Positions 23,301 to 35,372 of a DNA stretch of 64,000 nt are shown here, in pieces. The stretch comes from Mesodorylaimus sp. YZB2_4 (lineage: Eukaryota > Nematoda > Enoplea > Dorylaimida > Dorylaimidae). The stretch is taken from the NCBI GenBank assembly GCA_030248295.1, contig JASANH010000781.1:620001-684000 (forward strand). The letters run 5' to 3'. The notes under the pieces were generated by a model, which saw only the letters and a list, made by a program, of their open reading frames with translations, was not told the DNA's origin and searched no databases. Position 1 is the first letter of the stretch. Every line of letters starts with the position of its first letter. Position numbers and translations under genes: made by a program.

Positions 23301-26218
23301 CGTTGAGCAATAACAGTCTATTTTTGAATTATCATCGTAATCCACTACCCGAATTTTTGTCGAAAGGATTGAACGTCTCGTTGTCGACCGATGACCCATT
23401 GCAGTTTCATTTTACTAAGGTACAAGTTTTTAGAGAATCATTTTTATGTTTATTTTGGCGTCTGCCAACTCTTTCGCGCGCTTTTGTGCCGTTCGCGGCT
23501 CGCGCACAACCGAACTGACGCCAGTCGTCGTATACGGTGTTATTGCTATAAGCAGTATGAAATCTTGCCTGTAGCGCGGTAATTTAAAATTTAAAAAATT
23601 TAGCGCTGTAATCAGGTTTCTATTTTTAAAAACCAATGTGATATGATGATGTAAAATATTTATGCGCTTCTTTATTTACATTTTCGACAAAGTAATGTCT
23701 TTTAGGAACCGTTGATGGAAGAGTACAGTATCGCGGCGCAAGTATGGAAATTGAGTAGCTCGGACATGTGTGAATTGGCTCGAAACGGTGTGTTGCAAAG
23801 TGGATTTCCACACGAAGTAAGTTAACCGCAGGTGGCTATCAAGTTGTAAAATAGAACACTTGTACTTGCTGTTTTTGACTGCGCATCTATGCGTTTCGTC
23901 AAGAGGAAACAGGGTTCAAGCAAGAAGCGGAAAATAATTTTTCTAGGGTTCTGAAAAAATTTCATATTGACGCAGTCAGGTTAGGTTAGAAGCCATCCAT
24001 AAATGACGTCCACCAAAAACCGCGTTTTTTTGACTCTCCTCCACCTTCCGTCCATTTCACCTTGCCCCCCCCCCCCCCCGAAAATGAACATCCACATTAG
24101 CGCACCCCCCCCCCCCAACCTGCATAACCAATATTCATTCTAAAAAAAGCATTTTTCCTAGCATCGACCAATCCGCCGAAATGATGGGCATTCCTCTTCA
24201 GTCTGGTCCGACTGGTGCATCTGCCGGACTGGCAACTTATAGGTTTTCGCCCTCTCTGCTCTCAAATAGTGTCTAACATACTACATACAATTGATAAATC
24301 ATAATTTTTCGCGCAAATTGGTATTGAATCCCGCTTTAGCTGCAGGTTAGTTGCGCTGAGTTTTTGAAGTTGGCGAGACAGTGACAGCTAGAAAACAGGC
24401 TCGCAGGATCGCGGATAGGTTGGTGAGGGCATAGTGTAACCAGCATCCCTGGCGGTTGGAAGTAATCGATACGCTCCCCTGGCTGGGACGTCAACCTCTT
24501 CGGTTGATGTTTCTAGGGCAGGTATATTCGCGAGACTTGCCTTCCTCCAATCGGAGTGTTTTGCCCAGAGACTTCGGTCTCGACTATCTCCCGCCGCCTG
24601 GGTGCGCTGGTTACAATAGTGTCAAAGATGCCACCCCTTTCATATCTTATTTCTTGAAGCATCAGCTACATTGAGATTGGGATCCACGCTGAGGGTCGGA
24701 TCAGTCACCTGTTCTGGCACTGCTCAGCATCGTCTCTGACGTCCAAAAGACGGAACAAATGAATGTAACCCTGGCGCCAGTGGACAACGGCTAGAGGGAG
24801 AAGTATCGATCCTGCTCTCTGCCAGGTTCAAACAAACCAGCTTTCGCAGCTGAACCAGGACCAGTCCATAAATTAACCAGGATCGAAATAAAACGCAGCT
24901 TTCCTGCTGCTAGTCAGGATGGACCAGTCAAGTTGTAGCAAAGCAGCTTGTTCGTTTCAGTTGAAGATCAAGGGACACCCAAGATAACTCCTAGTTCGTG
25001 ATTGTCCTTTCACTGGAAGCTTTTCTATTTTTGCACTGTCAGTCAGTGTGAAATGATACAATGCACGCGGGTTGGTCTTCGTTCGGTTCGGTCTGGTTCG
25101 GGTTTGCCCTGGTTCAGTTCGACAGGCTCGGTGGCGGTAATCGATCTTAGTATCGTGGTAAAAACTGGAATATAATAGCTCTTAGTCACCCGACGAAGAG
25201 TCTTTGCATTGACGCTTGATGATTTAAAAATATTAGTGATTTTTTATCTTTAGAACCTTTTAACTAATGATAATTTTGCTAATTTTGCGAGATATCTCCC
25301 ACCAACTTTGTAAAATGGACTTCCCCCTCCCCCATCCACTTCCGTGCATTTTCCGTTGACCCCCACCCACCACCGGACGTCCTTTATGGATGGCCCCTTG
25401 AGCGAATTTAACTGATTGATATTGATAATGACTGACTGATTTTAACTGTTAACAATCGAAGAATCTTGCGGAGTCTGATTTATCTGATTAAAATTTGATT
25501 TTCTTTAGAATATTACCATTTTGCAGAAACGGTGATTCATTGAAACTTTTGCATCTCAAAATGTAATTTACCACCCATTTTTAAATTTTTTTAAGATTAA
25601 ATTTTTTACCCTTTATTGGAATTTTTCCGCTCGAGTTTGTTTTTGTCGAATGAATTGTTACTGAGGCCGACAGCGACTTTTTCCCTGGTGTCCAGGTCTT
25701 GAAAACCTGAAATTCCAGAGAAAATCAGTTTCAGCAAGATTCTTGAAACCTGGAAAACCAGGGCTAATTATTTTCCGCTCCTTTTTTGAACTTTTGCTAG
25801 AAATCCTAGCCGCTCGTACTCGTAGGTTTCTGTGAAATGGACATTTTTGTGTCACTAACTAATAACCATGTAATTTGATTGTATGAGGTTAATATTATAG
25901 ATGAAACTGCATTGGCTGGGTGCCAATTATCAAGAAGAAGGTGTTTTGGGCAATGATATCACACGTACAAACGTGCCAGATATTCGTGTTTCGTATCGTC
26001 ACGAAGCACTGGTCGATGAATTGTGTACCATTTTCTCGCCCATATCTGGCACCCGTCGTGTAAGCGCTCCGCACCCTCATCCGCTCACACAACAGCAACA
26101 ACAGAAAGACCAAGAAAATGCGGAAAAAGCATTCGATGGCGTACCAGCGCGTAGAAGCACGAAAAGTTGCGATCAATCGATGGCTGAGGAATGTAAGACA
26201 GAGTCAACGCAACTGTAA
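14302..26218 (+). CDS. ampd: AMP deaminase
   Basis: Converts AMP to IMP and ammonia in the cytosolic purine nucleotide cycle. Sixteen exons keep phase throughout: 14302-14350, 17605-17782, 19314-19599, 19668-19836, 20168-20408, 20686-20815, 20871-21002, 21065-21127, 21388-21519, 22245-22408, 22610-22736, 22793-22956, 23017-23137, 23246-23419, 23706-23816 and 25901-26218, giving 852 aa (872 aa with an optional exon at 19953-20012). The N-terminus is acidic and variable (start [13 protein letters not shown]). The catalytic deaminase domain contains [20 protein letters not shown] with the metal-binding Hx[41 protein letters not shown] and [20 protein letters not shown] with the catalytic Asp pair. 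[19 protein letters not shown] follows, then a 50-residue tail rich in Gln, Lys and Glu. All active-site motifs are present, so the enzyme should be active. A TATAAATAAA-like sequence near 14,158 could be a promoter element. Intron 1 is 3.25 kb and the last intron 2.1 kb; both contain repeats. Confidence 0.95.
16516..16560 (+). other. Isolated B-box-like sequence in AMP deaminase intron 1
   Basis: GGAGGTTCAATTCCCG resembles the internal Pol III B box of tRNA-derived repeats. No matching A box or cloverleaf was found upstream, so it is at most a SINE scrap. Confidence 0.25.
18139..18961. repeat. Degenerate repeats in AMP deaminase intron 2
   Basis: Diverged units of about 170 bp begin near 18,139 and 18,309. 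Each starts with a version of TATCTGAARCYATATTTTAC and continues with CATATGAATGTGG and a GGCTGATG block; a third, shorter one starts near 18,476. The 20-mer at 18,309-18,328 is matched in reverse complement at 18,942-18,961 with one mismatch, and a weaker inverted copy lies near 18,611. A 20-bp tandem doublet (GGTTTTAGATGCGGGTTTAT) is at 18,622-18,661. Confidence 0.6.
19953..20012 (+). CDS. ampd: Optional 60-nt in-frame exon of AMP deaminase
   Basis: Between exons 4 and 5 an acceptor (AAATTTTAG) and donor (GTAAAT) bound exactly 60 nt. They encode [20 protein letters not shown] plus split codons at both ends, open in the required phase. Because 60 is divisible by three and exon 4 also joins directly to exon 5 in frame, both inclusion and skipping give an intact protein. 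It lies in the regulatory N-terminal region ahead of the catalytic domain. Constitutive or alternative use cannot be decided from sequence. Confidence 0.6.
20415..20428 (+). repeat. G14 run directly after the exon 5 splice donor
   Basis: The donor GTGAGT at 20,409-20,414 of AMP deaminase is followed without a break by 14 guanines. G runs near 5' splice sites can bind hnRNP H/F in animals; here it may simply be one of many C/G homopolymers in this genome. Confidence 0.8.
20473..20629. repeat. Inverted 20-bp motif pair in AMP deaminase intron 5
   Basis: TATCTGAAACTATATTTTAC at 20,473-20,492 and its reverse complement with one mismatch at 20,610-20,629, separated by 117 bases. It is the same motif as in intron 2 (18.1-18.96 kb). 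Confidence 0.75.
23990..25397. mobile_element. Element bounded by inverted GCCATCCATAAA...ACGTCC ends
   Basis: GCCATCCATAAATGACGTCC near 23,992 and its inverse GGACGTCCTTTATGGATGGC ending near 25,395 form 20-bp imperfect terminal repeats around 1.4 kb. C-rich strings (15 and 12 C) and a CACC-rich tract follow each end. A GTAACC MITE sits inside at 24,436-24,614. No transposase frame is seen. Related CTTTATGGATG ends occur near 10,780. It lies within the last intron of AMP deaminase. Confidence 0.55.
24436..24614 (+). mobile_element. MITE, GTAACC family, copy 2
   Basis: Starts GTAACCAGCATCCCTGGCGG and ends CCGCCTGGGTGCGCTGGTTAC, 179 bp. Flanking ATAG on both sides may be a target-site duplication. 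It contains the family core GACGTCAACCTCTTCGGTTG, itself a small hairpin. It is the cleanest copy in the window. Confidence 0.8.
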
Positions 26219-26939
26219 TGATTTTTATTTAGAGAGGGGTAAGATAGTTTGGTTTTGAGGTTGGTGCAATGATGCGTGTAAATAGTTTCGTAGATGGAAT
26301 TTGAGGAAATTATGAAAGTTAACATTTAGTGCTTTTCTTCGGACCGGTTTATTGTGTAGTTGGTAATGAAAAAATGACAGAATTCTAGTGAGAGACGAAG
26401 ATATGGTTATTTTTTGAAAGGTTTCAAAGTTTTATGCATGAACAGTAAATCTTTGACGCAGTTTCTTTTGCGTTGTGTTGGATCCTTTTGAACACCCTTT
26501 AACTGTTGAGGTATGTCAAGTCAGTGCGAGTGGGTATTGATCAGGCGGCATCGATAGTAGGCACCACTCGCTGATCGCCATACCCTGTTCTATCCGAAAC
26601 GAAGAAGTGATAGGTTGGCGACTCGTAACCGAGGCGATCCTGACTCGCACTCTAACAATCTCATGACACAACACAGTAACTGGCTACGTAAGGGCTATCA
26701 ATAAGGGTCGACCGCACCCTGGAGGGGGGGGGGGCGGGGCTTAGGTGGCTGATGTTCGACAGCAGTGCTGCAAATGTAACTGAGAAAATATTTCGATAGA
26801 GACATCTCATTGGATGGATCTCGATGGATGGATACGCACCCGAAATTTCATCTTTTATTATTCCTCAGTAATCCTTAGTAAATAGAACAGCATTCCTTCA
26901 TGTTTCCCACAATAGTGGTCGAAAAAACCTTTGTAGGTC

Positions 26940-27720
26940 TTATAGCGACTGGGGTCTGTGCGCTATTCTTTACCAAGATTTAACCAATCCTAATAACAAA
27001 GACTTCTTGCATTACCTTTGGAGTCAGACAAAGGCTATACTGCTTCTACAAAGAAATACCTAAATATATATTAACCCACGTTAGGGCATGCATCTAGTCT
27101 TCACAAGTCATGTTGTGCTGGACACTAGTTCCAGTCAGAATCTTTGCCTCTGATGGAGGAATTTGGGGGTACCTGTGACTATTGAACAGTAAACTGTTTC
27201 GCAATGTACTGTAACATGGATGGTGGTCGAGGGGATTATTAATGCTCAGATTTGGTGTTTCGGCGCAGACTAAAGACCAGGCTATTCCAGCCAGCCATAC
27301 TCAAGAACTTATTTGTCATATTCAGAAATCAGATGTGATTAAAGATACGGTCTGTTGAAAATTATCAAGTCCTTCTCAGAGTATGGCTAGTCGCAACCAT
27401 GCATCAGGGTTGCTAAGAGTGCTAATGAGAACTCTCAGATATGGACCCTTCCTTATGCAGGAATCACTCAGAAAATTTGGTCATTGTCACATGCTACAAT
27501 TTGTCTGACATTCTTGGAAGTTGGGCAGAATGAAAACGTGGGATGCAAGACTTATGCATGCATGAAGCATTTCTGCAAATCCTGGAGTTAAACCGATACG
27601 AGAAGGTTTTTGTGAGTGCTAAGAGTGGAAACTTGCAAAATTGCTGTATTTTTGACTCGTTTGACTCGGTCTTACAAAAGCGACCCGACCCAACCCGACC
27701 CGAAAGTACCTGACCCAATC
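26940..27720 (-). mobile_element. Dispersed repeat with (CCCGA)n end, copy 1
   Basis: The block order here (inverted relative to 52,140-52,990) includes GTTGTGCTGGACACTAG, GTAACATGGATGGTGGTCGA, TTGGTGTTTCGG, TGGAGTTAAACC and a terminal CGACCCGACCCAACCCGACC at about 27,680. The same blocks appear in reverse complement in the 52-kb copy. No transposase is recognised, so it is probably non-autonomous or a decayed internal part. Confidence 0.55.
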
Positions 27721-27754
27721 CGGGGTCTATATTGGACTTCCAACCCGTTTTGCC

Positions 27755-28130
27755 TATAGCCGGCCAGCAGCCGTGATAAGCAAGGCAGGAAGGTGATCAG
27801 GCCTCACTCAAGGCAGGCTGTGTCTGTGCATCTCCACTAAGAGCACTTCCACGCGAGGGCATCCTGGACAGGACACCGACTTCCTCAGACGAAATGGGTG
27901 GACTGTGAACCCTTTCGGTGTTGGACAGACGAGACTGTACGCGATTGGCTTCCGTCTCTCCACTCGGAGCACTCCGGCGGTAGCGGGTGTCACCCACGGC
28001 CTGGGGTGCAAGGTCAGCGAGGGTTTATGGTTCGCAAACCGACCTCCATCACCGGGGATCGAACCCGGGACTCCCCAAGCTATACAGAGAGACAAGTGCC
28101 GAACCACTGCACCGCCGTGGTCGCTCTGGT
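27755..28130 (-). mobile_element. tRNA-derived SINE with long tail
   Basis: On the minus strand the head (28,122 to 28,043) reads GGCGGTGCAGTGGTTCGG (A box) and, after a tRNA-like spacing, GGGTTCGATCCCCGG (B box). The tail (toward 27,755) is shared with 55,697-55,995: CCACTARGAGCACYTCCAC, GAGGGCATC and GCCGGCCAGCAG. It fits a Pol III SINE; it is not a functional tRNA because the arms do not pair fully. Confidence 0.7.
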
Positions 28131-30233
28131 TAAATCTGCTAGGTGAAAACTGCATATCACCTCTGTACAGTATGTACGCCACATATGCAGTGTGTTTATG
28201 CAAGAATGTGTTTTCTTCGTCGTCAGGACTAACACACTTGTTGGCACTCTATTATTCCTCACTCTGTTTTGACCTCGTGACATGTCGCACAGGCGGCATT
28301 TTATAATATCAGAACTTTTTCCCGTGGCATGGAGAAACGCGAGGTGCTGACGATTAGATACAATACTTTAGCGAGACTTTAGGTTCCATTAAGAAAATAC
28401 AAAATCTTGGATTTGGTTCGCAGTTTTCATATCTGCAGAATATGTAATTGAATTGCAGTCTGAGCTATTTGTTAATTAGATGAAGTAAATAAATCGGATT
28501 GTGCGAGAGGGAGCTTTTTGACTTCTCGACGAATGTAGTGCCATCAGTAGCCTTCAATAGTAGGACAACATTGTATGTTATTTAAAAATCGCGCGCTTTT
28601 ATCTTACGTCGATTTGAGCCTGTGTATATGTGTTTTAGCCAGAAACTATTTCTGACCAGCTTAATTCCTTAAAAAAGAATTCTCTGTGGAAGAAAGTACA
28701 GTATTACTTTTAACAATCTGCACTATTAATTATTTTCTGTCAATAAAGCTTTGGGCACTTAAATCACGATATTGTTAAAGAAATAATTTTTTAAGCTGGT
28801 GAGAAATATTTCCAACTTAGTTAAAACAAACTGTTGTTCTTTCTTCTTCACTTCTCTCAGTGCAACTGTACATTTATGTGTTTTACGTTCCTGTTTACAT
28901 ACTGGTTGCAAATTGCGGGAGGACCATCAAGTACAAACTTTATATTTTAAAACTTTCTTATCAGTAGCTGACGTTTTGGAGAAAAACGTCGCGCGCGGTT
29001 GGTGAAGGCGCAAATCGAAAATTGGCCAGTACCTGTAGTGTGCATCGAGCGATGGAAGTCGGTTGCCAGGGAAACAACGTGCTTGGTAAGAAACTGGTTT
29101 TTATGCTTTCTTACAATATGTGACCAACTTTGTTCAAGTGGATAAAAATATAAAGAAAACTTGACTTTTACTGGACTGCTACAGTACACTGTAGCTGGTT
29201 TTTTAGTAAATAAAACCTTGTATCCAAATACATAAGCTCATTGTATAAACCTAAGCTCATTGTATGCTTTACCGCAGGACCAAACCCAAGCATGGGCAGT
29301 CGAGAGTGGAGGGACACATAATGCAGGGAGTGTTTGTGCGATGAAAACAAAGAACCTAAGAAATCAAGCGTTTTATTTTTTAGAAGAAGTTTCGAGATCT
29401 TTCTCACCTTTCTTGTTTACTATCCTTTCCACACGGTCGTTTTTTCTTAGGAGCTCGTCATCACCTAACTAGGACCAGTTTCGTTTAAAACTTGTTTCGC
29501 CAACGTTTTTTCTCCCCGCCCCCCGTCTTCAGTCGACCCGACTTGTAGGCGTGTGTTACTGTTCATATGCGACTGCTACTGTGCGCTAAGCTCTTGCGTT
29601 TGCTGAAGCAAAATGTCTGCTACTAGCTTGCTTGCCAAACTATACGAGTTGAACGTAATGTGTCGACAGGGTCAATATTAATGCTCGGCCAAGTTGAAGT
29701 GGTTTTTCTTCAGGAAACGCTCCTTTTTCTTGTCGTCGCTTCTTTCATTAAGCCACCCGCATTATTAGTCGCAAAAGAAGAGCAAAGTCAGTTGCGAAAG
29801 TCGCGCTTTGCATTTAAAACTCAGTGTCGTAGCGATTGGTCGGTCGGAGTAGCTCGAAGCTGTGCATTGATTTTTGTTGGTTGCCGAGGTATTCACACTT
29901 TTTAGCTGATATTAAACAATGTTCTATTAAAATTCTTATTTCACTGAACATGACCTTTTTACAACACGATGTTCATTCCGGTCGATGGGAGAAGTCAGCT
30001 ACATCGTTTGGCTTTTGTGAATTGGCTTGTTGGCAAGGCTACAATTTGAATGGTTCAGCTTTTTGATCGACCTACCTCGTTCCATCTGCAAGTCGTAACT
30101 TGACTTTCGACTCGTCGATTGGTTGCAGCCTCATTTTCGCACTGACATTTCACTTTGCTCACCTTGTGCCTAGTTTTTATTTGCTCAGCTTTTCATATAT
30201 TTGAAATTGGAATCGTAGTAAAAAATTTTAAAG

Positions 30234-33200
30234 ATGATGTCTTCTATGCATATGGAAGCACAGTTTTCAAAGTCGACGATTGCGTCGGTTGCTAGTTCAT
30301 CATTGGCTAGAGATGATTTAAGAGTTCAGGTTTTACGGAAAATGCATGCGTCCGTTTTTGGTGGATCTTTAGATCGTGAAATTCATGTTAAAAAGCGATT
30401 TACTTCTTCAAAATCCATCAGGTAAATGTCGATTTATTTGACGTTTGACAATTTCTGGCGACTGGCTAATAAAAAGCAGCGAGAAATTTCTTCTTTGCCA
30501 CATTTTTTCTTTCGTACTCAGAATTCCAACCTTTCGTTAAGGGCCTGCTTATTCGAGAATTTCGTTTTTCTTTTTGATAAAACCTTCCTTCTCAGTGCTT
30601 CCTTTTCGCAAATCTTTTCTCAATGCGATGATTAAGAATAATGAGGATAACATCGTTGTTTTGATTTTTTCCAACAGGAAAGCTCGCCGAACATTATGAC
30701 GCCTTCAGAACTTCTCGTGAGGCCTTTTTATCAGGATATTATTCCTTTTCGGACCATATTCAAAAAGGTCTTGTCATCCTTTAAATAATTTATCTCAACT
30801 CCCAAGCACCGCCTGACTCGAAACGTTCTCGTTCTTCCGCTGCGTTTTGACGCTCATTGAGAAAATGTAGGAGGCATTCCATTTTTCAAGCTCGTGCTTA
30901 AACTCAGACTCAGTCTGGTTTAGCTTCTTAGATGGTGGGTCGGGTCATTTGACGATTTTTCAAGCGTTTGGTGTTTGATTTTGCGTTAAAAAAGTAAAGT
31001 CAGTGACATTTGGTTCGATGTCATTTTTTAATCTCATGGCCGCTTTTATTACCATGGAAAAAACACTTTTGGGAATTCGGTAAGCTCATGTGGTAAATGT
31101 TAGAGTAAATATAGGTATAGGACTGGGTTTGGTTGGAAGTGGCTGGTTATGTTAGATCGATACGGGTCAGAGCAGCTGGCATGCAGATGACAGAGCCTCG
31201 ATTGGAGACGGCTCACTAGCTCTGCTATTGCTGGTCTGGTGTGCTACGTGCGGTTTGAACGAAACTGCATTGCGGTTGATGGTTTAAAAAAAGAAGAAAA
31301 AAGGTTCAATTTTTGTCGGAGATTGTCCTTGAAGCGTTTTAAGCACTTGGAAACAGTCACTAAACGCATCTGGTGTGTTGCTGGCGTTGGTTGTGAGTGT
31401 CCTTGATGAGTGTCTCATTCTGAGGTTTATCACTCAATTCGAACGGGCAGACAAAGTTTGAATATGTTGACGCCATCATTAATTAACCTTTTCCAGTTAT
31501 TAATTAAATGGTCATTATATTGAAATTTTTAATTAATCCACATTTTCTTATGGTCTGTTTATTATCGCTGTGGTCATCTGTCGTTTTTTGATAACCTGAT
31601 AAGGTTATGATAAGTGATCCGCTTTTTCTTAAATTATGTCGTAACCTACCCAAAATTTTCTCTGATTCAGCTATCTGTTCTGATATTCTTATCACCTGGC
31701 TTATAGTCGCGCAGTACTTTTTATTGCTATGGCCCCATGGCTGTATGTTATCAGTGCATCTGCTGGTCAGTCATTCAATCATCATATGTTTCAATAAGTT
31801 TATCAATCATCCGCTTGAATATACATAATTTTTAATCACATTTTTGGAATGACATATTTATAATGGATGGGAAATTAACAGTTTTTCGTGTCATCTTATG
31901 CAGGCCTCGTCGTAGTGGTGACGATTTGAATGTGAAAAGTGGTGCAAGTGGATCGAAAAGATCGAAATCGTTATCACCATTATTTCCGCGTCGTCGTGAT
32001 CATCAACGTGATCATCATTCAGCAACCAAATCTAGTGATATCGAAGGAGATATGACGTCGACGGAATCGATTGGCGGTGGTTTGCGGGCGACAGGGGTGA
32101 CTGGACCATCGACGCCGGTGGGGTAAGCAGGGTGGGTGTGTTGAGAGGGTAGGCTAGGTGATGGATGATGTGGTCGGAGAGGGAAATGGAAATAGTGAGC
32201 AGGAATATTGCGGAAATGAGCCAAGGCGGCCTGGCCTGGCCTAATGGATGGTTGCTGGTTGATGAATGGGCGATGCAAGAGGAAGTGTGTGGAAACAGAC
32301 TGGCAAATCAATTTTGTGTTGTAAAGTTGAGTTTAGTGTGGCTTTTCAGTGTAATAAGCATACAATTACGGGACTCATAGAGAGTTGGATCAGTCAAGCG
32401 AAATGGGAGTTTCCTTTGACCTGCTTAGTGCGCTGAAGCGTTTACGTAAGGAGTAAAAACAGAAATTGGGAAAACTGTAAGCTGCTGCATTTTTGGGGTC
32501 AAAATTTTGAATCCCCCGCATTTTCCTGTGTTTAACCAGCGCGCCCGGGCGGCGGGAGATAGTCGAGACCGAGGTCTCTAAAACAAATACCCCGACTGGA
32601 GGCAGGTTTGTCTCGCGACTATACATGCCCTAAAAACGTCAACCAGAGAGGTTGCTGTCTCCCAGCCAGGGAGAGTATCGATCTCCCGACCGCCCAGGAA
32701 TGCTGGTTACATGTGCGTCTGTTAATCACACTGGAAATCAGTTGCAATTGATTCAGTTGTGTTGCGACAGTATGGAAATAATCAGGGGAAAAATCTAAAA
32801 TTTTTTGTCTGCAAAACATGGAAAACACATTTTCCGCATCTTATAAATCCTGGTGTAGAGACGCGCAGGGTAGAATAGAAGGATTTGAGGGAAGTTTCAT
32901 GTGCGCCTAGTTGGCGTGAGAATTGCGGTGGCGTGGCCATGATTTGAGGTCGGAGGTGCTCATCAAAAAATCATATTTGGGGGATTTTTGCTATGGCTAT
33001 ACTGGCAAAATGGCGCGATGTCCTCCCCCCCCCCCCCCCCAGCTATGCGCCTTTGATCATCAATCAAAAGGCCCGGAGTTCGATCCTGTCCTGTTCCAAA
33101 ACCTTTGGTTTTTGTTTGTCCTGTCAATTGTCTTCAATATCTTCCCAGTGATCAGCAGAGCCTCGGCCGACAGCATACCGTCGTGAATAATTAGGGGTTC

Positions 33201-35335
33201 ATAAGCTGCTGGAACAAACTGGAAAAGTCAGGGAATCGAGAAGTGCTTGGAAAACTTTCGAAAATGGGAATTTTGGACCCAGAATCAGGGTAAATTGAGA
33301 TGTTGCATTTCGAGGCTCCAAATTTGGGAGAATGCGTTGATCATGCTGAAGGCCAGTGAATCAGGTGAAGTCCTCACGTAAACGCTTTAGCCCCACTAAG
33401 CACGTCAAAGGCAACTCCCATTTCGCTTGACTTATCCAACTCTCTATGAACACTCTAATTGTATGTATGCTAGGATCATGTGCGGTGGTTTGTACAGGTT
33501 GACGGGGTTGCACTGAGAAAAGGTAAGCAGGAATATTGCATAGACCATTTCACAGGCATCGTACTTTGCGAAAGTTGAATTTCCCGCTGCAAGCCGCTTA
33601 TGACAAATTTTTGATAAATAAAAAGTCTTTGATTTCTTAGCGAAAAGTTATCCATGCAAAAAAACAACTTGGCCGCTTTTGGAAAGAAGTTATGAAACCA
33701 AGAAAATATTTTTGTCAATCTAATTAGCGCACAGGTTTTGAAGTGAGGAACTTTGTAATTTGTAAAACTGTCATACGCAGCAAATAGCGGGAAATTCAAA
33801 GTTTGCGGTCTATACATTTGAGAGAAAGTGAGTGGAGCGAATGGATGAGGTGGAGTGGAGTGTGCGTGTGCGTCACGTCTGGTGATGACGCATGGGACAT
33901 GGGCATTGATGATGGCTTGTGAAGCGAAGTCGGCTTATCAGTCGTTTATTGGTGCTTATGGCGGAATCGCCAAACATGGTTTCATCAGTTTGTGCCTGGT
34001 GTGATGGACTTATCAGTCACTTGCGACGTAGCTCAGGATCAGCAGAGCTTGTGTTAAGGGTGAGCAATGTCAGATGGACGAACATATTAGCTTTGACAAA
34101 GGCTTTGGCTGATCGTGACTCAAATTCGAAGAACATGAAACGGACATGAGGACAGTGGGGATGTTTTGTTAGCATGAAACATGCAAGATGGTTGTTTCAA
34201 GTTGGGCGTTAGTCAGAAAGTGGAAGTCATGAACGAAAGCGTGGGAGGATGAAGAATAGGGCATTTGGATAAGGCAATGGGTGTGTGCGTCGGGGCGATG
34301 TTGCACTTTGTCGCATGGCTGAGTGAATACGTTGGACTTGCTCGATGGGGTAAGCAATGAAGGTGACCAGGCGGTGGGAGATAAGATTAGAGTTTCTGGG
34401 ACATAAAACTAGGTCTACACTTGCCTGCGGATGAAACATCAACTGGAGTGGATGACGTCTTCCATGCAGGGGAGGTTATTGATCTCCCGACTGCCATGAA
34501 TGATGTGATGGTTACAGCTAGTAGTTTTGTCCAGGGGGCAATCATAATGGTCTTGGTTAAGTTCAGACATAACGGACCCCCCCGCAACCACCCATGAGGT
34601 CTCATGAAAAAGTTGTGAATAATCTTTGTGCATGTTTCACTGAGCCCAAATGATTGTTCGAGGGAGAATTATCGCTAGCAGGTGTCCTTAATGAATGATT
34701 TTTTATGAGAGTGGGACGCTTATGCTTTAAATGTCAAGAAAACCCATGTTTTTTGCAAAAAAATTCAAATTGGAAAATGGCGGGAAATTGCCAATTATGT
34801 CCCAGCAGTGCAGATTGCCATTTCGCGTGATAAGAACGGGCACGGGTTTTATAGTGGGTGGGACAGTTTTGGACCTTGAGACTTCGTTCTTGGAAGTAAG
34901 AAATCTCGTTGTACGAAGAAACAGAAATAATGAAAAGTCCTGGTTGCGCGGGTTCAACTCCTACTCGGGGCTTATGATTTTTTTTTTAATGGTACAAGCG
35001 ATAGGTCATGTAATCGAAATATTATCAATTTCTGAAGAGCAACGCGGTTTTTGTCGCGCGTGCCTTCTGTCTTGAGAAGGTGATATGATAAGTTATCACA
35101 TTGCAATGTCGTAGATTGTTGTTTGATCAATTGCTTTTTGTCGACGCAATCTCTAAAACCATCGTCAAAATTGGTATTACAAGTATTGATAGGCAACTGC
35201 GAAAGATAATTTGATTATATAAAAGTTTCCCGCCATTTTTTAAATTTGAATTTTTCACATGTTTTTATGTTGAAAATTTGATAATGGCACCTAATCCATA
35301 ATTGTAGGGTAGCGTTCGACCGGGGTCAACCTTTT

Positions 35336-35372
<37 letters not shown>

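Larger units (their letters stand above)
26219..30233. other. Intergenic region between AMP deaminase and GRAMD1
   Basis: No credible gene. It holds the 3' UTR of AMP deaminase (no clear AATAAA close to the stop), a transposon copy at about 26,940-27,720, a tRNA-derived SINE at 27,755-28,130 and the unassigned 5' region of the GRAMD1-like gene. Confidence 0.5.

Noticed and set aside
28043..28122. Functional tRNA gene on the minus strand
   Set aside because: Strong B box but no full cloverleaf, and a long SINE tail shared with 55.7 kb follows.
35337..35372. Interstitial telomere repeat
   Set aside because: The GGGGTC hexamer differs from the animal TTAGGG/TTAGGC types and occurs only five times; a simple G-rich microsatellite is more likely.
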